Source: JBOFFI01 sp051657245 (GTDB lineage Bacteria > Pseudomonadota > Alphaproteobacteria > Holosporales > JBOFFI01). Taken from it: a stretch of DNA of 38,092 nt. The notes beneath the pieces were generated by a model that was not told where the DNA came from, searched no databases, and worked only from the letters and a program-made list of their open reading frames with translations. Where the stretch lies: contig JBOFKI010000138.1 in the NCBI GenBank assembly GCA_051657245.1, forward strand, positions 1-38,092, given 5' to 3'. This document shows positions 24,436-31,930 of the stretch, in pieces (position 1 is the stretch's first letter; every line of letters begins with the position of its first letter). Position numbers and translations under genes: made by a program.

Positions 24436-24705
24436 CTACTTGCGAAAAAGAAATTTCATCACAAGGATACTAGCGGCCAACAAAAGTGTTAAGACGTTTG
24501 AGAAAACAATGGAGATGGCGCCCTTGGAAAATCCGTAAAGAATCCACAAAACAACGCCCGAGCAAAAGATGAAGTACATCGCCAGGGACACATCTTCCGC
24601 TGAACGCGTCTTCCAGATCCGCAGCACCTGGGGCACGAAAGAAAACGTCGTGCAGGCCCCCGCGACAAAACCAAGCAATTCTAAGCCAGACAACACTTCA
24701 ACCAC
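24436..24705 (-). CDS. SemiSWEET-type sugar transporter
   Basis: Small membrane protein of 89 residues with three membrane segments, one MtN3/PQ-loop triple-helix bundle. It starts with LGFVAGACTTFSFVPQVLRIW, which holds the PQ motif, followed by TRSAEDVSLAMYFIFCSGV and a third hydrophobic helix at the end. Bacterial SemiSWEETs work as dimers and pass sugars across the inner membrane. Complete, standard length. It lies between yebC (9 bases apart) and ygfZ on the same strand, so it may be in the same transcript. The substrate cannot be told. Confidence 0.93.
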   Translation of the reverse strand: MVEVLSGLELLGFVAGACTTFSFVPQVLRIWKTRSAEDVSLAMYFIFCSGVVLWILYGFSKGAISIVFSNVLTLLLAASILVMKFLFRK

Positions 24706-24714
24706 ACCCTCACA

Positions 24715-25440
24715 TTATGCCTCATTAAACTGACAATTAACCCAAACCTGCTGTACATCATCATTATCTTCCAGCAAATTGAGAAATTTTTCAAGGGTCT
24801 CCAACGCATCTGAGGGAACTTCTGCAAACATTTTAGGAAACCAAGCAATTTTCCCCTCCACGGGCTCCCCTAAGCTTTTTTCCAGCGCCGCTCGAAGGGT
24901 TGCAAAATTCTCGAAAGAGGAGAAAACATCGTGCCCTTCATCGGTGGTTTCCACATCGTCGGCCCCTGCTTCTAAGGAAATTTCGAAAACCTTTTCCCCA
25001 TCAATGGAGAGGGGGTAACGCAAAAAACCTTGGCGATCAAACAGGAAGCTGACGCTGTTCACCTCCCCCAAAGAGCCCCCAAATTTCTGAAACGCAGACC
25101 GCACCTCTGCCGCCGTACGGTTTCGATTATCGGTTAAAGCTTCCACAATCACTGCAACCCCGCCAGGGCCATAGCCCTCATAACGAACTTCTTGATAGTC
25201 TGCGAGGTCTTCTCCACCCACCCCTTTTTTAATGGCGCGCTCAATGTTTTCCTTTGGCATGTTGGAGGATCTTGCGTTGAGGAGGGCCGCCCGCAAGCGC
25301 GCATTCATCTCCGGGTCATCCCCGCCTAGTTTGGCCGAAACGGTCAGCTCTCGGCCCATTTTCGCGAATAATTTCGCCCGTTTGGCGTCTTGGGCGCCCT
25401 TACGATACATGATATTCTTAAATTGCGAATGACCTGCCAT
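24715..25440 (-). CDS. YebC/PmpR family protein
   Basis: Cytoplasmic YebC-family protein of 241 residues, normal length. It has the invariant start MAGHSQFKNIMYRKGAQDAKR, with FKNI where many members have WANI, the NIERAIKKG and YEGYGPGGVAV segments and the acidic C-terminal domain. Members were described as DNA-binding regulators (PmpR), and more recently as factors that relieve ribosomes stalled at proline runs. A GAGAGGG ribosome site precedes ATG 25440. The gene next upstream (25520-26347) encodes a highly proline-rich protein; whether that is more than chance is unknown. Confidence 0.96.
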   Translation of the reverse strand: MAGHSQFKNIMYRKGAQDAKRAKLFAKMGRELTVSAKLGGDDPEMNARLRAALLNARSSNMPKENIERAIKKGVGGEDLADYQEVRYEGYGPGGVAVIVEALTDNRNRTAAEVRSAFQKFGGSLGEVNSVSFLFDRQGFLRYPLSIDGEKVFEISLEAGADDVETTDEGHDVFSSFENFATLRAALEKSLGEPVEGKIAWFPKMFAEVPSDALETLEKFLNLLEDNDDVQQVWVNCQFNEA

Positions 25441-25519
25441 GATTCCCTCTCGTGAAGTTCATTTTGGAGGTCATTCTACAAAAAAGAAGGGCCCTTGGCT
25501 ATGGGGTTTTAGGGCTTGA

Positions 25520-26347
25520 TCAGTCCCATTCTTCAGAGCTCTCAGACTCACCTACGTCTTTGTTTGCGCCATCAATTGCTTTTCTTCTGGCGTCCATTTG
25601 CTCAGATAATATCTCCGCAGGGGTTTTTTCCGTAGGTTTTGGTGCTGGCATCTTTCTGTCTGTCGTAGGCTTCAGCTTTACGTCTGTCGGTCGAACTGCA
25701 CTTCCAGGAGAGCTTGGCTTTGCTGGTGCCGCATTTCTAGGGGGAGTCGGAGGCGGTGCCACGGTTGGCAGCGGTGGAGGTGGTGCCACGGTTGGCGGCT
25801 TTGGAAAGCTCGACATCGGTGGCACATTCGTAAGCGGCGGTGGTAAGGATGGTGTTGCAGGAAGTGGCGGTGTTACAGGCCTAGTGGGCAACGGCGGCGG
25901 CGGTGCCACGGTTGGCGGCGGCTTTACGGTAACAGTCGGTGCTTGGGGCTGGGGAACCGGTTTAGCGGCCTTGAGCTTGGCATCATAGACCTTCAGCTTA
26001 GCCAGCCAGGTTTTGGCAAAAGCTTCATCTTTTCCATACCGTTTCATAAACCATGAAACCCAATCTGCCTCTTTGAAGCGCTTTCCCCCTTGGGTTGAGA
26101 CATATGCTATCGAATCCTGGTGGAGGATTTTCAGCTTCTCTTCTTCAGAAAGGATCTTTTTAGCAACGGGGCCTTGAGAAAGAGGCACTGCATAGGAAGG
26201 TGGCTCTGAAGCCCTGCGCTCCCCCGCAGTCGAGGTTATCTTTTTCCCTTGGTTGACCCCAACGCTGCCCACTCCAGCTTGAGCCGCTGTTGAAAAAATT
26301 GAAGCCAAAACCAGGACGCCTCCTGGCCAAACTAGGATCTGTTTCAT
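25520..26347 (-). CDS. Secreted proline-rich protein, paralogue A
   Basis: A 275-residue protein of unknown function. Residues 1-25 form a signal peptide (MKQILVWPGGVLVLASIFST, cleavage near AQA). Residues about 65-130 form a predicted helical region with EEKLKILHQDSIAY and WVSWFMKRYGKDEAFAKTWL. That region matches the neighbouring gene (26381-27070) closely, in which the same block reads EEKLQILDKDATAY ... ISWFMQRYKKDEALAKIWL. From about 133 to 235 the chain is almost only Pro, Ala, Val and Thr, with three copies of PTVAPPP-type units. The end is helical (ILSEQMDARRKAIDG). An AGAGGAG site precedes ATG 26347. It is a tandem duplicate of its neighbour, including the untranslated leader. The proline-rich part could bind host or envelope proteins; that is speculation. 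Confidence 0.85.
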   Translation of the reverse strand: MKQILVWPGGVLVLASIFSTAAQAGVGSVGVNQGKKITSTAGERRASEPPSYAVPLSQGPVAKKILSEEEKLKILHQDSIAYVSTQGGKRFKEADWVSWFMKRYGKDEAFAKTWLAKLKVYDAKLKAAKPVPQPQAPTVTVKPPPTVAPPPPLPTRPVTPPLPATPSLPPPLTNVPPMSSFPKPPTVAPPPPLPTVAPPPTPPRNAAPAKPSSPGSAVRPTDVKLKPTTDRKMPAPKPTEKTPAEILSEQMDARRKAIDGANKDVGESESSEEWD

Positions 26348-26380
26348 CTTGAATACTCCTCTTGTGTTAAACCCCTTGGA

Positions 26381-27070
26381 TCACTGCGCAAAAAGATCTT
26401 CTGGCGCTGGCTGCTTCTTCTCTGGCTGTTCCGGCGCTTGCCGCGGCTGGAAATATGCCTGAAGCTTTCTGGCGCCACCATCTTGCTGCCGGTAATCGTC
26501 CAAATCATGTATACCCTCATCAGGTTGCCATGGCCAAAAACCTAGCAGAAACTCCTGGATATACTCTGGGACATGCGTGAGGTTCAGCTGCGTTTTATCC
26601 AAACGTTCCATCTGCTTCCACAGCGCAGCAGCACCCTCACGCGTTTCCAGGTTTACGTTGGAGCCTCCAGCCCACCTCAGCAGCTCCTGGAATTTGTCGG
26701 ACTGCTCCTTAGTCAGCTTTGCAAATGCTTGTATTACAGCTTGGTGTCGCTGTTTCTTTTTCTGTTGTAAAGCTTCCAGCTTGTCCAGCCAGATTTTGGC
26801 CAAGGCTTCATCTTTTTTGTACCGTTGCATAAACCATGAAATCAGATCTTCCTTTGTCGGGATTTTTCCACCTTGGGCTTGGAGGTATGCCGTCGCATCC
26901 TTGTCGAGGATTTGCAGTTTTTCCTCGTCGGAAAAGATCTTTCCAGCAACAGGGTGCTGAGGAACCTGGGAAGGAAGCCCTGAGCCATCAGAGCCTGCTG
27001 CCAGGGAAGGTGTTGAAAAAATTGAAGCCAAGGCCAGGGCACTTCCTGACCAAACTAAAATCTGTTTCAT
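26381..27070 (-). CDS. Secreted protein, paralogue B
   Basis: A 229-residue protein of unknown function, paralogous to 25520-26347. It has the same signal peptide (MKQILVW, then LASIFSTPSLA), the same leader bases before the start (GGTTTAACACAAGAGGA) and the same helical block near residues 45-95 (SWFMQRYKKDEALAKIWLDKL). Beyond that the two differ: this one has no proline-rich part but a helical, charged C-terminal half with a FAKLTKEQSDKFQELLRWAG segment and a proline/glutamine-rich tail. It reads first in the pair, with 33 bases to the next gene. A palindromic repeat lies 31 bases upstream of its start. Intact frame, so probably expressed. Confidence 0.82.
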   Translation of the reverse strand: MKQILVWSGSALALASIFSTPSLAAGSDGSGLPSQVPQHPVAGKIFSDEEKLQILDKDATAYLQAQGGKIPTKEDLISWFMQRYKKDEALAKIWLDKLEALQQKKKQRHQAVIQAFAKLTKEQSDKFQELLRWAGGSNVNLETREGAAALWKQMERLDKTQLNLTHVPEYIQEFLLGFWPWQPDEGIHDLDDYRQQDGGARKLQAYFQPRQAPEQPEKKQPAPEDLFAQ

Positions 27071-27100
27071 GTGAGTCTTCCTCTTGTGTTAAACCCATTT

Positions 27101-27126
27101 GTCATTCCCGCTTGCGCGGGGATGAC
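27101..27126. repeat. Palindromic intergenic repeat, variant with TTGC loop
   Basis: Inverted repeat GTCATTCCCGC / GCGGGGATGAC with the loop TTGC and one G-T pair. It shares the GTCAT(T/C)CCCGC arm with the copy at 33491-33513 and with the reverse complement of the copy at 33561-33584, so it belongs to the same dispersed family. Confidence 0.8.
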
Positions 27127-27214
27127 AGAAAAATGTTGAAATCCCTGCTCTTCGCTTAAGGGTAGGTGTCCCCAAAAAAGAGAGGGAGAAGCGGGATGCG
27201 CCGGAATACCTCCC

Positions 27215-27285
27215 CCACCTCTCTCCTCTTCCACAACCCGGGGGAAAATCTTAACGCCCTCCTTCCCCAGGTTAGGAGAGGGTGG
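27215..27285. repeat. Imperfect long inverted repeat downstream of the 312-residue gene
   Basis: Arms CCACCTCTCTCCT (27215-27227) and AGGAGAGGGTGG (27274-27285) can pair with one extra base. The loop itself holds partly complementary C/G runs. It begins 6 bases after the stop codon of the upstream minus-strand gene and could end transcription or be another mobile intergenic repeat. There is no clear U-run for a standard terminator. Confidence 0.4.
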
Positions 27286-27290
27286 TAGGC

Positions 27291-28229
27291 TTATTGCGGC
27301 GGTTCATCAACAAAGAGAGTAGACTTTTTATCTTTCTTTTCCTGAGACTCTTCATCTTTCTTAGATGAAGCGTCACCCTTATTTTTGCTTCCTTGAGCGT
27401 TGCGGTACCGTTCCATAGCTTCCTGTTGCGCTTTTATTTGCCTTGCCATGATTTCCTGCACCGAGGGCTTTGAGGGTGGAGTTGTCGTTGTTGATTTCCC
27501 CTTTTCTTTTACTTGAGACTCTTCTTCTTGTGTCTCCGTTGTGGATTTTTCCTCTTTTTTTACCTGAGGCTTTTCTTCTTGTGTCGGCGGTATGGATTTT
27601 TCCTTTTCTTTTATTTGAGGCGGGTTTTCATCTCCCTGATTATCCTTCTTCACATCAGTATTGATTTTTTGAGCGTCGTGGTACCGTTGCATAGCAGCCT
27701 TTTGCGCCTCTATTTGCTTTTCCATGATTTCCTGCACCGAGGGCTTTGAGGGTGGAGTCGTCGGTGTGGTTGCCTTAGTTTTTTTGTTTACCTGAGGTTG
27801 TACTTCTTCTGTTTCCTCTTCATCGGACTCATTTTCACTGGAAGATTCTTCCTCTTGCGGTGCTACACCTTTAAGGTAAGCATTTAAAGCATTTACACCG
27901 TCCCCAGCAATCTTTTTCTTTCTTTCTTTCTCGAAAAAATAGTCCTGCATTTTTTTTGCCCGATCTGCATCATCTTTAGCATAGTCACGATCTATCAAGA
28001 TCTTTAGAAAATCCTTATTAGACAAACTGCCATGCCCGAGTGCATCTAATAGCTTTTTAAAATCTTCTAGTGTCTTGTTTTGATTGTCACCCTCTTCATA
28101 TACCTTTTTACCCTCTTCTAGCTTCTGCTCCTCCGGCATCTCCTTCCACATCGCGGCAAAACCGGAGGAAAGAGCTGTGGTGGTTGCAAGAACCGTTAAG
28201 AAAGCCTTAATTTTATTCGTCTGTTTCAT
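27291..28229 (-). CDS. Secreted repeat-containing acidic/lysine-rich protein
   Basis: A 312-residue protein of unknown function. It starts with a signal peptide (IKAFLTVLATTTALSSGFAA). A short helical region at about 30-115 (FKKLLDALGHGSLSNKDFLKI) is followed by a Glu/Ser-rich acidic stretch near 120-145. Then come two copies of a helical motif, SKPSVQEIMEKQIEAQKAAM and SKPSVQEIMARQIKAQQEAM, 92 residues apart. Between them lie three tandem 17-residue units of the form Q(I/V)K-x-K-x-KS-x(3)-TQEE. The end of the proline-rich paralogue A (EILSEQMDARRKAIDG) resembles the SVQEIM motif, so all three neighbouring genes are probably related. The composition is typical of exported, disordered, possibly host-facing proteins. 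Confidence 0.82.
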   Translation of the reverse strand: MKQTNKIKAFLTVLATTTALSSGFAAMWKEMPEEQKLEEGKKVYEEGDNQNKTLEDFKKLLDALGHGSLSNKDFLKILIDRDYAKDDADRAKKMQDYFFEKERKKKIAGDGVNALNAYLKGVAPQEEESSSENESDEEETEEVQPQVNKKTKATTPTTPPSKPSVQEIMEKQIEAQKAAMQRYHDAQKINTDVKKDNQGDENPPQIKEKEKSIPPTQEEKPQVKKEEKSTTETQEEESQVKEKGKSTTTTPPSKPSVQEIMARQIKAQQEAMERYRNAQGSKNKGDASSKKDEESQEKKDKKSTLFVDEPPQ

Positions 28230-28442
28230 TTTTAGAAGATCTCCCTGTTTATTTTGTATTATTTTTTCTTACTTTATCAAAAGCCTAGCACAACTTGCTG
28301 AAAAGGCAATATTTTTTATTTATGGGAAATTTTTAATAAATTTATCTCAAATTTTAAAGAGATGTTTTCATCTGAAAGGCCTTGCCATGCTTGGGGTGCT
28401 AAGGCAAAAACCCCCCTTGCGAATCCTTAGGAATCAGCGTAA

Positions 28443-28604
28443 ATTGGAAAGCGTCTTTTGGAAGAAAAGACAACCCTTGCAAAAAGATTACGCGCCGCGG
28501 GTATGGATATGGGTGAAGTGTGCGAAGTAACGGGTTTGCCTCAAGAAATTGTGGAGAGGTTGGGTGTTGTAGAGGCCCCCATGCTCCCGATGCTTTTGGG
28601 ATGA
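28443..28604 (+). pseudogene. Remnant of an Rpn/PD-(D/E)XK transposase-like gene (C-terminus only)
   Basis: A short open stretch with no start codon encodes RLLEEKTTLAKRLRAAGMDM, then GEVCEVTGLPQEIVERLGVV, ending at TGA 28604. The pattern of a helix, an R-A-A-G-M-D turn and a V-T-G-L-x-x-E-x-I-x-x-L helix is how many Rpn-family (recombination-promoting nuclease, putative transposase) proteins end. Nothing of the nuclease domain is visible upstream; a stop in the same frame lies at 28440. I take it as the tail of a decayed copy. It lies just before rnd. Confidence 0.5.
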
Positions 28605-28646
28605 ACCACCTTAAACCGCACACGCTAAAGGAGACATCATTTTTCC

Positions 28647-29858
28647 ATGCTCACCGATTCTTCCTGTGTTTTGATCCAAGACACGGCTGCTTTGCACCAT
28701 TTTTGTGAAAATCTTGTCTTCGAGCCCAGCGGCCCGCGCTTTCTGACGATTGACACAGAATTCATCCGGGAACGCACCTATTATCCCATTCTCTGCCTAA
28801 TCCAGGTGGCCGATGCCGAAAAAGCCGTTGCCATTGATCCGCTTTCCGCGGCGCTTGATCTCACGGCTTTCTGGGAGCTGATCTACCGCCAGGATATCTT
28901 GAAGGTTTTTCATGCCTGTCGCCAGGATGTTGAAATTTTCAGGCACCTCACAGGGAACATCCCAGAACCCTTGTTTGATACCCAAATAGCCGCCATGGTG
29001 TGTGGCTTTGGAGAATCTGTTTCTTACGAAACCCTCGTGAAAGACCTTTTGAAGCATGACCTTGATAAGACCGCGCGCTTTTCAGATTGGTCCTCTCGCC
29101 CCCTTCGGAAAGAGCAGCTGACCTATGCCCTGGGGGATGTCACCCACCTGCGCCGGTTGTATCACTGGTTTGCCAAAACCCTTCAAAAAAATCAGCGCCA
29201 AGATTGGCTGGGGGATGAAATGGCGACGCTTTTAAAGCCAGAAGCCTATGAGCCCAATCTGGAAGAGCTTTGGAAACGCATCAAAAACAGGCAGGTTCAA
29301 TCCCTCAATGGGCCCTCCCTGACGCTTTTGAAAGAGCTCAGCATTTGGCGGGAAACCCTCGCCCAACAGCTTGATCTCCCCCGTCGCCATGTCTTGAAAG
29401 ATGACCTGTTGGTGGAATTGGCCATTTTGAAGCCAACCTGTTTGGAAGATTTAGATCGCCTGCGGGACCCCCACGGAAAAGCCGCCCTTAGCTCCCTCCC
29501 TTTTGAGGAGCTTTTTGAGAAAATTGAGCAGCTTCAGCAGGCTCCAGCGGCATCCCTTGCAAAACCCTCCAAACCAAAAGTTTCTTCTCAGCACGCCCTT
29601 TTCTTAGAATTTCTGAAACTGCTCCTCAAATTGTGCGCCGATGAGGCAGGCGTTGCGCCCAAATTAATCGCGAGTCCCCAAGATTTACTTCGGATTATTC
29701 GCGAAGAAAAGCCGGATATTCCCGCCCTTGAAGGATGGCGGTATGAGCTCTTCGGTCAAGAAGCCTTGGCGTTTAAAGCAGGAAAAAAAGCCTTCGCCTA
29801 CATCAAAGGAGAGCTTTGCAGGTATAGCCTTGGGGATGGGCCAGCGCCTAAAAGCTAG
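28647..29858 (+). CDS. rnd: Ribonuclease D
   Basis: 3'-5' exoribonuclease for the trimming of tRNA and other stable RNA ends. The DEDDy exonuclease domain fills about residues 1-190. It has Asp36 and Glu38 in FLTIDTEFIRE, the HACRQDVEIF motif and the Y-A-L-G-D motif (YALGDVTHLRRLY) with the catalytic tyrosine and aspartate. An HRDC domain follows at about 210-290, and a second C-terminal helical part completes the protein, as in E. coli RNase D. The length is 403 residues (E. coli 375). An AAAGGAG lies 14 bases before ATG 28647, rather far but the best site. The last 4 bases overlap dapE, convergent. Confidence 0.96.
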   Translation: MLTDSSCVLIQDTAALHHFCENLVFEPSGPRFLTIDTEFIRERTYYPILCLIQVADAEKAVAIDPLSAALDLTAFWELIYRQDILKVFHACRQDVEIFRHLTGNIPEPLFDTQIAAMVCGFGESVSYETLVKDLLKHDLDKTARFSDWSSRPLRKEQLTYALGDVTHLRRLYHWFAKTLQKNQRQDWLGDEMATLLKPEAYEPNLEELWKRIKNRQVQSLNGPSLTLLKELSIWRETLAQQLDLPRRHVLKDDLLVELAILKPTCLEDLDRLRDPHGKAALSSLPFEELFEKIEQLQQAPAASLAKPSKPKVSSQHALFLEFLKLLLKLCADEAGVAPKLIASPQDLLRIIREEKPDIPALEGWRYELFGQEALAFKAGKKAFAYIKGELCRYSLGDGPAPKS

Positions 29859-30997
29859 CCCATAAAAGGAAGTTTCGACAAGAGGTCTAATACATGGTGA
29901 TAGATCTGGGTAAGCACCTCAAGGTCTTTTAAAGCAACCCGCTCATCCACTTGGTGGATGGTGTCTTCGGGAAGGCCGAGCTCAATGACAGGGGCTAAAG
30001 CCGTGAGGAAGCGTCCATCGGAGGTGCCTCCTGACGTGCTTAAAATAGGCTTTGCCCCCACAACTTGCTCAACAGCTTGGGAGACCAGCGCGATGGGCTT
30101 TTCAGCTTGGGTTAAGAAGGCGCAGCCATGATTAGTAAGCTGTAGCGTATGGTTCTCTCCGCGGTGTTGACAGATCTCTTTAATTTTTTGGGACAAAAGC
30201 TCAGGCCGTTGCTCTGTATTAAAGCGAACTCCAAACCGGGCCTGGGCCCAGGCAGGGATGATGTTGCTGACAGGGTTGCCCACATCGATGGAGGTTACCT
30301 CCAAGCGGGAAGGCTCAAAAAAGGACGTGCCTTTATCCAAGGGAAGAGCTAGGAGGTCTTGCAAGCAGGCCAAAAGCCTTGGGATGGGGTTGTCTGCCAA
30401 GTGGGGATAGGCAATGTGCCCTTGCTTTCCGTGGTAGGCCACACACCCTGTAAGGCTGCCCCGCCTGCCAACTTTAATTTCCTTCCCAACATGGCCAAGC
30501 CCCGTGGGTTCTCCAATCAAAAACAGATCTGGGATGTGCTGATTTTCCCGCAACCATGGTATCAAACGTTGAATCCCATCAACAGCAGGGCCTTCTTCAT
30601 CACTTGTCAGCAAGAGGCTGATGGACCCTTGGAAAGACGCTGTTTGATCTAAAAAAGCGATGGCTGCCGCAAGAAAGCAGGCAATGGCCCCTTTCATATC
30701 GGCCGCGCCGCGCCCCCATAGGTGCTGATCTTGGATGACGCCAGCGAAAGGGGGGACAGACCATGCCGCTTCATCTCCAACCGGCACAACATCAACATGC
30801 CCCACAAAGCATAGGTGAGGGCCGTAGGCGCCAATCCTTGCAAACAAGTTATCCACATCTCCAAAGAGATGGCGGGTGGTTTGAAAACCCCTGGGTTTTA
30901 AGATCCTTTCAATGAAATTGAGCGTCCCAGCTTCTTGCGGGGTTACAGAGGGACACTGAATGAGGGCTTGGGCGATGGAGATTGCTGAAGAAAGCAT
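29855..30997 (-). CDS. dapE: Succinyl-diaminopimelate desuccinylase
   Basis: Zinc peptidase of the M20 family that removes succinate from N-succinyl-LL-diaminopimelate on the path to lysine and peptidoglycan. Metal ligands His67 and Asp100 are visible in VGHVDVVPVGD and WGRGAADMKG, as is the catalytic/ligand glutamate pair in LLTSDEEGPA. The C-terminal STSGGTSDGRF segment is the specific DapE signature. The 380 residues are the normal length (E. coli 375). It suggests that this bacterium still makes diaminopimelate and so a cell wall. It stands alone, convergent with rnd. Confidence 0.97.
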   Translation of the reverse strand: MLSSAISIAQALIQCPSVTPQEAGTLNFIERILKPRGFQTTRHLFGDVDNLFARIGAYGPHLCFVGHVDVVPVGDEAAWSVPPFAGVIQDQHLWGRGAADMKGAIACFLAAAIAFLDQTASFQGSISLLLTSDEEGPAVDGIQRLIPWLRENQHIPDLFLIGEPTGLGHVGKEIKVGRRGSLTGCVAYHGKQGHIAYPHLADNPIPRLLACLQDLLALPLDKGTSFFEPSRLEVTSIDVGNPVSNIIPAWAQARFGVRFNTEQRPELLSQKIKEICQHRGENHTLQLTNHGCAFLTQAEKPIALVSQAVEQVVGAKPILSTSGGTSDGRFLTALAPVIELGLPEDTIHQVDERVALKDLEVLTQIYHHVLDLLSKLPFMG

Positions 30998-31274
30998 AAG
31001 CTGCTGGCGTCTTAAAGTGTAGATTTTGAGTTGATTCCCTTATCTATCAGAAATCACCCAAAGGCGCAACAGCTAAAAGACTTTATGCGTGATCTAAAAT
31101 ATCGTGCCGCCGGTGCGACGCCATCATAGAAAATTCTAATCTTTTAACGACAGTATTTAGAATTCCGCTAATAAATTATTCAATAGTCTAAAATTTAATT
31201 TTTTTTAATTATTTTCAAATAAAAATTTAATAAAAATAAGAATACATTAAATTAAAAATGAAAGTATATTTATT

Positions 31275-31918
31275 GTGATTAAATATTTTATGATATCGAC
31301 TTTATTTGTTTCTTCTTTAACTTTTGCAATACCTGATTCTATGCCTGAATCTGAAGGAGAGCAGATAGAAAAAATGTGGGATAAACATGCTGGAGATAAA
31401 AATTTTTTAAACTTAATAGATGCGCAAGAATACATACTTACAACAGAAGAAATGATAGAATTAGGAAAAAATATTGCTCTGTAGAGCTTCGTAAAATACG
31501 AAAATCAAACATAGAGGAAAAAACAACAGAACTTTTGAAAAAACGTATAGAAATCGCTCCAACGCCCCTGTTTTTAAAAGATATGTGCGATTTGGTGACG
31601 CCTATAGATTTTTCAGATAAGAGCATTTTTAAAATGCCTGGAAAAGCTTCCCTTGAAAAAGTAGTTCAGGGTTTAATGCCAGAAAAATTTTTCGAAAATT
31701 CTGGATTAGTTGCAAGGTTAGGAAAACTCAAAACAGTGCGTGGAATTGACATGGCGGTTGGCTTAGCCATTTCTACATTCAGGAAAAATTTGATATCTGA
31801 ACGCAATATTTCTGAGGATAAAATAGATTTTGAACCAGATCTAAAGGGCGCACGAATAATGCGTAATCAGTTGGTTTTTGCAATTATGGATAGCAGCGAG
31901 ATCCATCTGAAGCGTTAG
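31275..31918 (+). pseudogene. Small secreted protein gene split by a frameshift
   Basis: Two open stretches in different frames look like one gene. The first (GTG 31275 or ATG 31290 to TAG 31484) begins with a signal peptide (MISTLFVSSLTFA) and an acidic, helical segment. The second is open from well before 31484 to TAG 31918 and continues with YCSVELRKIRKSNIEEK, then VVQGLMPEKFF and RLGKLKTVRGIDMAVGLAI. The two join by a -1 shift at the A6 run at 31466-31471, sequence A AAA AAT, giving about 214 residues. A decayed gene, a homopolymer sequencing error or programmed slippage would all fit. I recognise no family. The region is very AT-rich, unlike the genes on either side. Confidence 0.6.
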
Positions 31919-31930
31919 CCATACCCCAAG

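Noticed and set aside
25740..25930. Regular G-rich repeats that might suggest a CRISPR-like array
   Set aside because: The repeats are short, uneven and in frame with PTVAPPP codons, so they are a coding repeat.
25452..25988. Glycine-rich 178-codon plus-strand frame
   Set aside because: It is the mirror of the proline-rich part of the minus-strand gene (Pro codons read as Gly); the minus frame has the signal peptide and ribosome site.
30849..30857. TTATCCACA, a perfect DnaA box
   Set aside because: A single copy inside dapE coding sequence with no AT-rich unwinding region or further boxes; not an origin.
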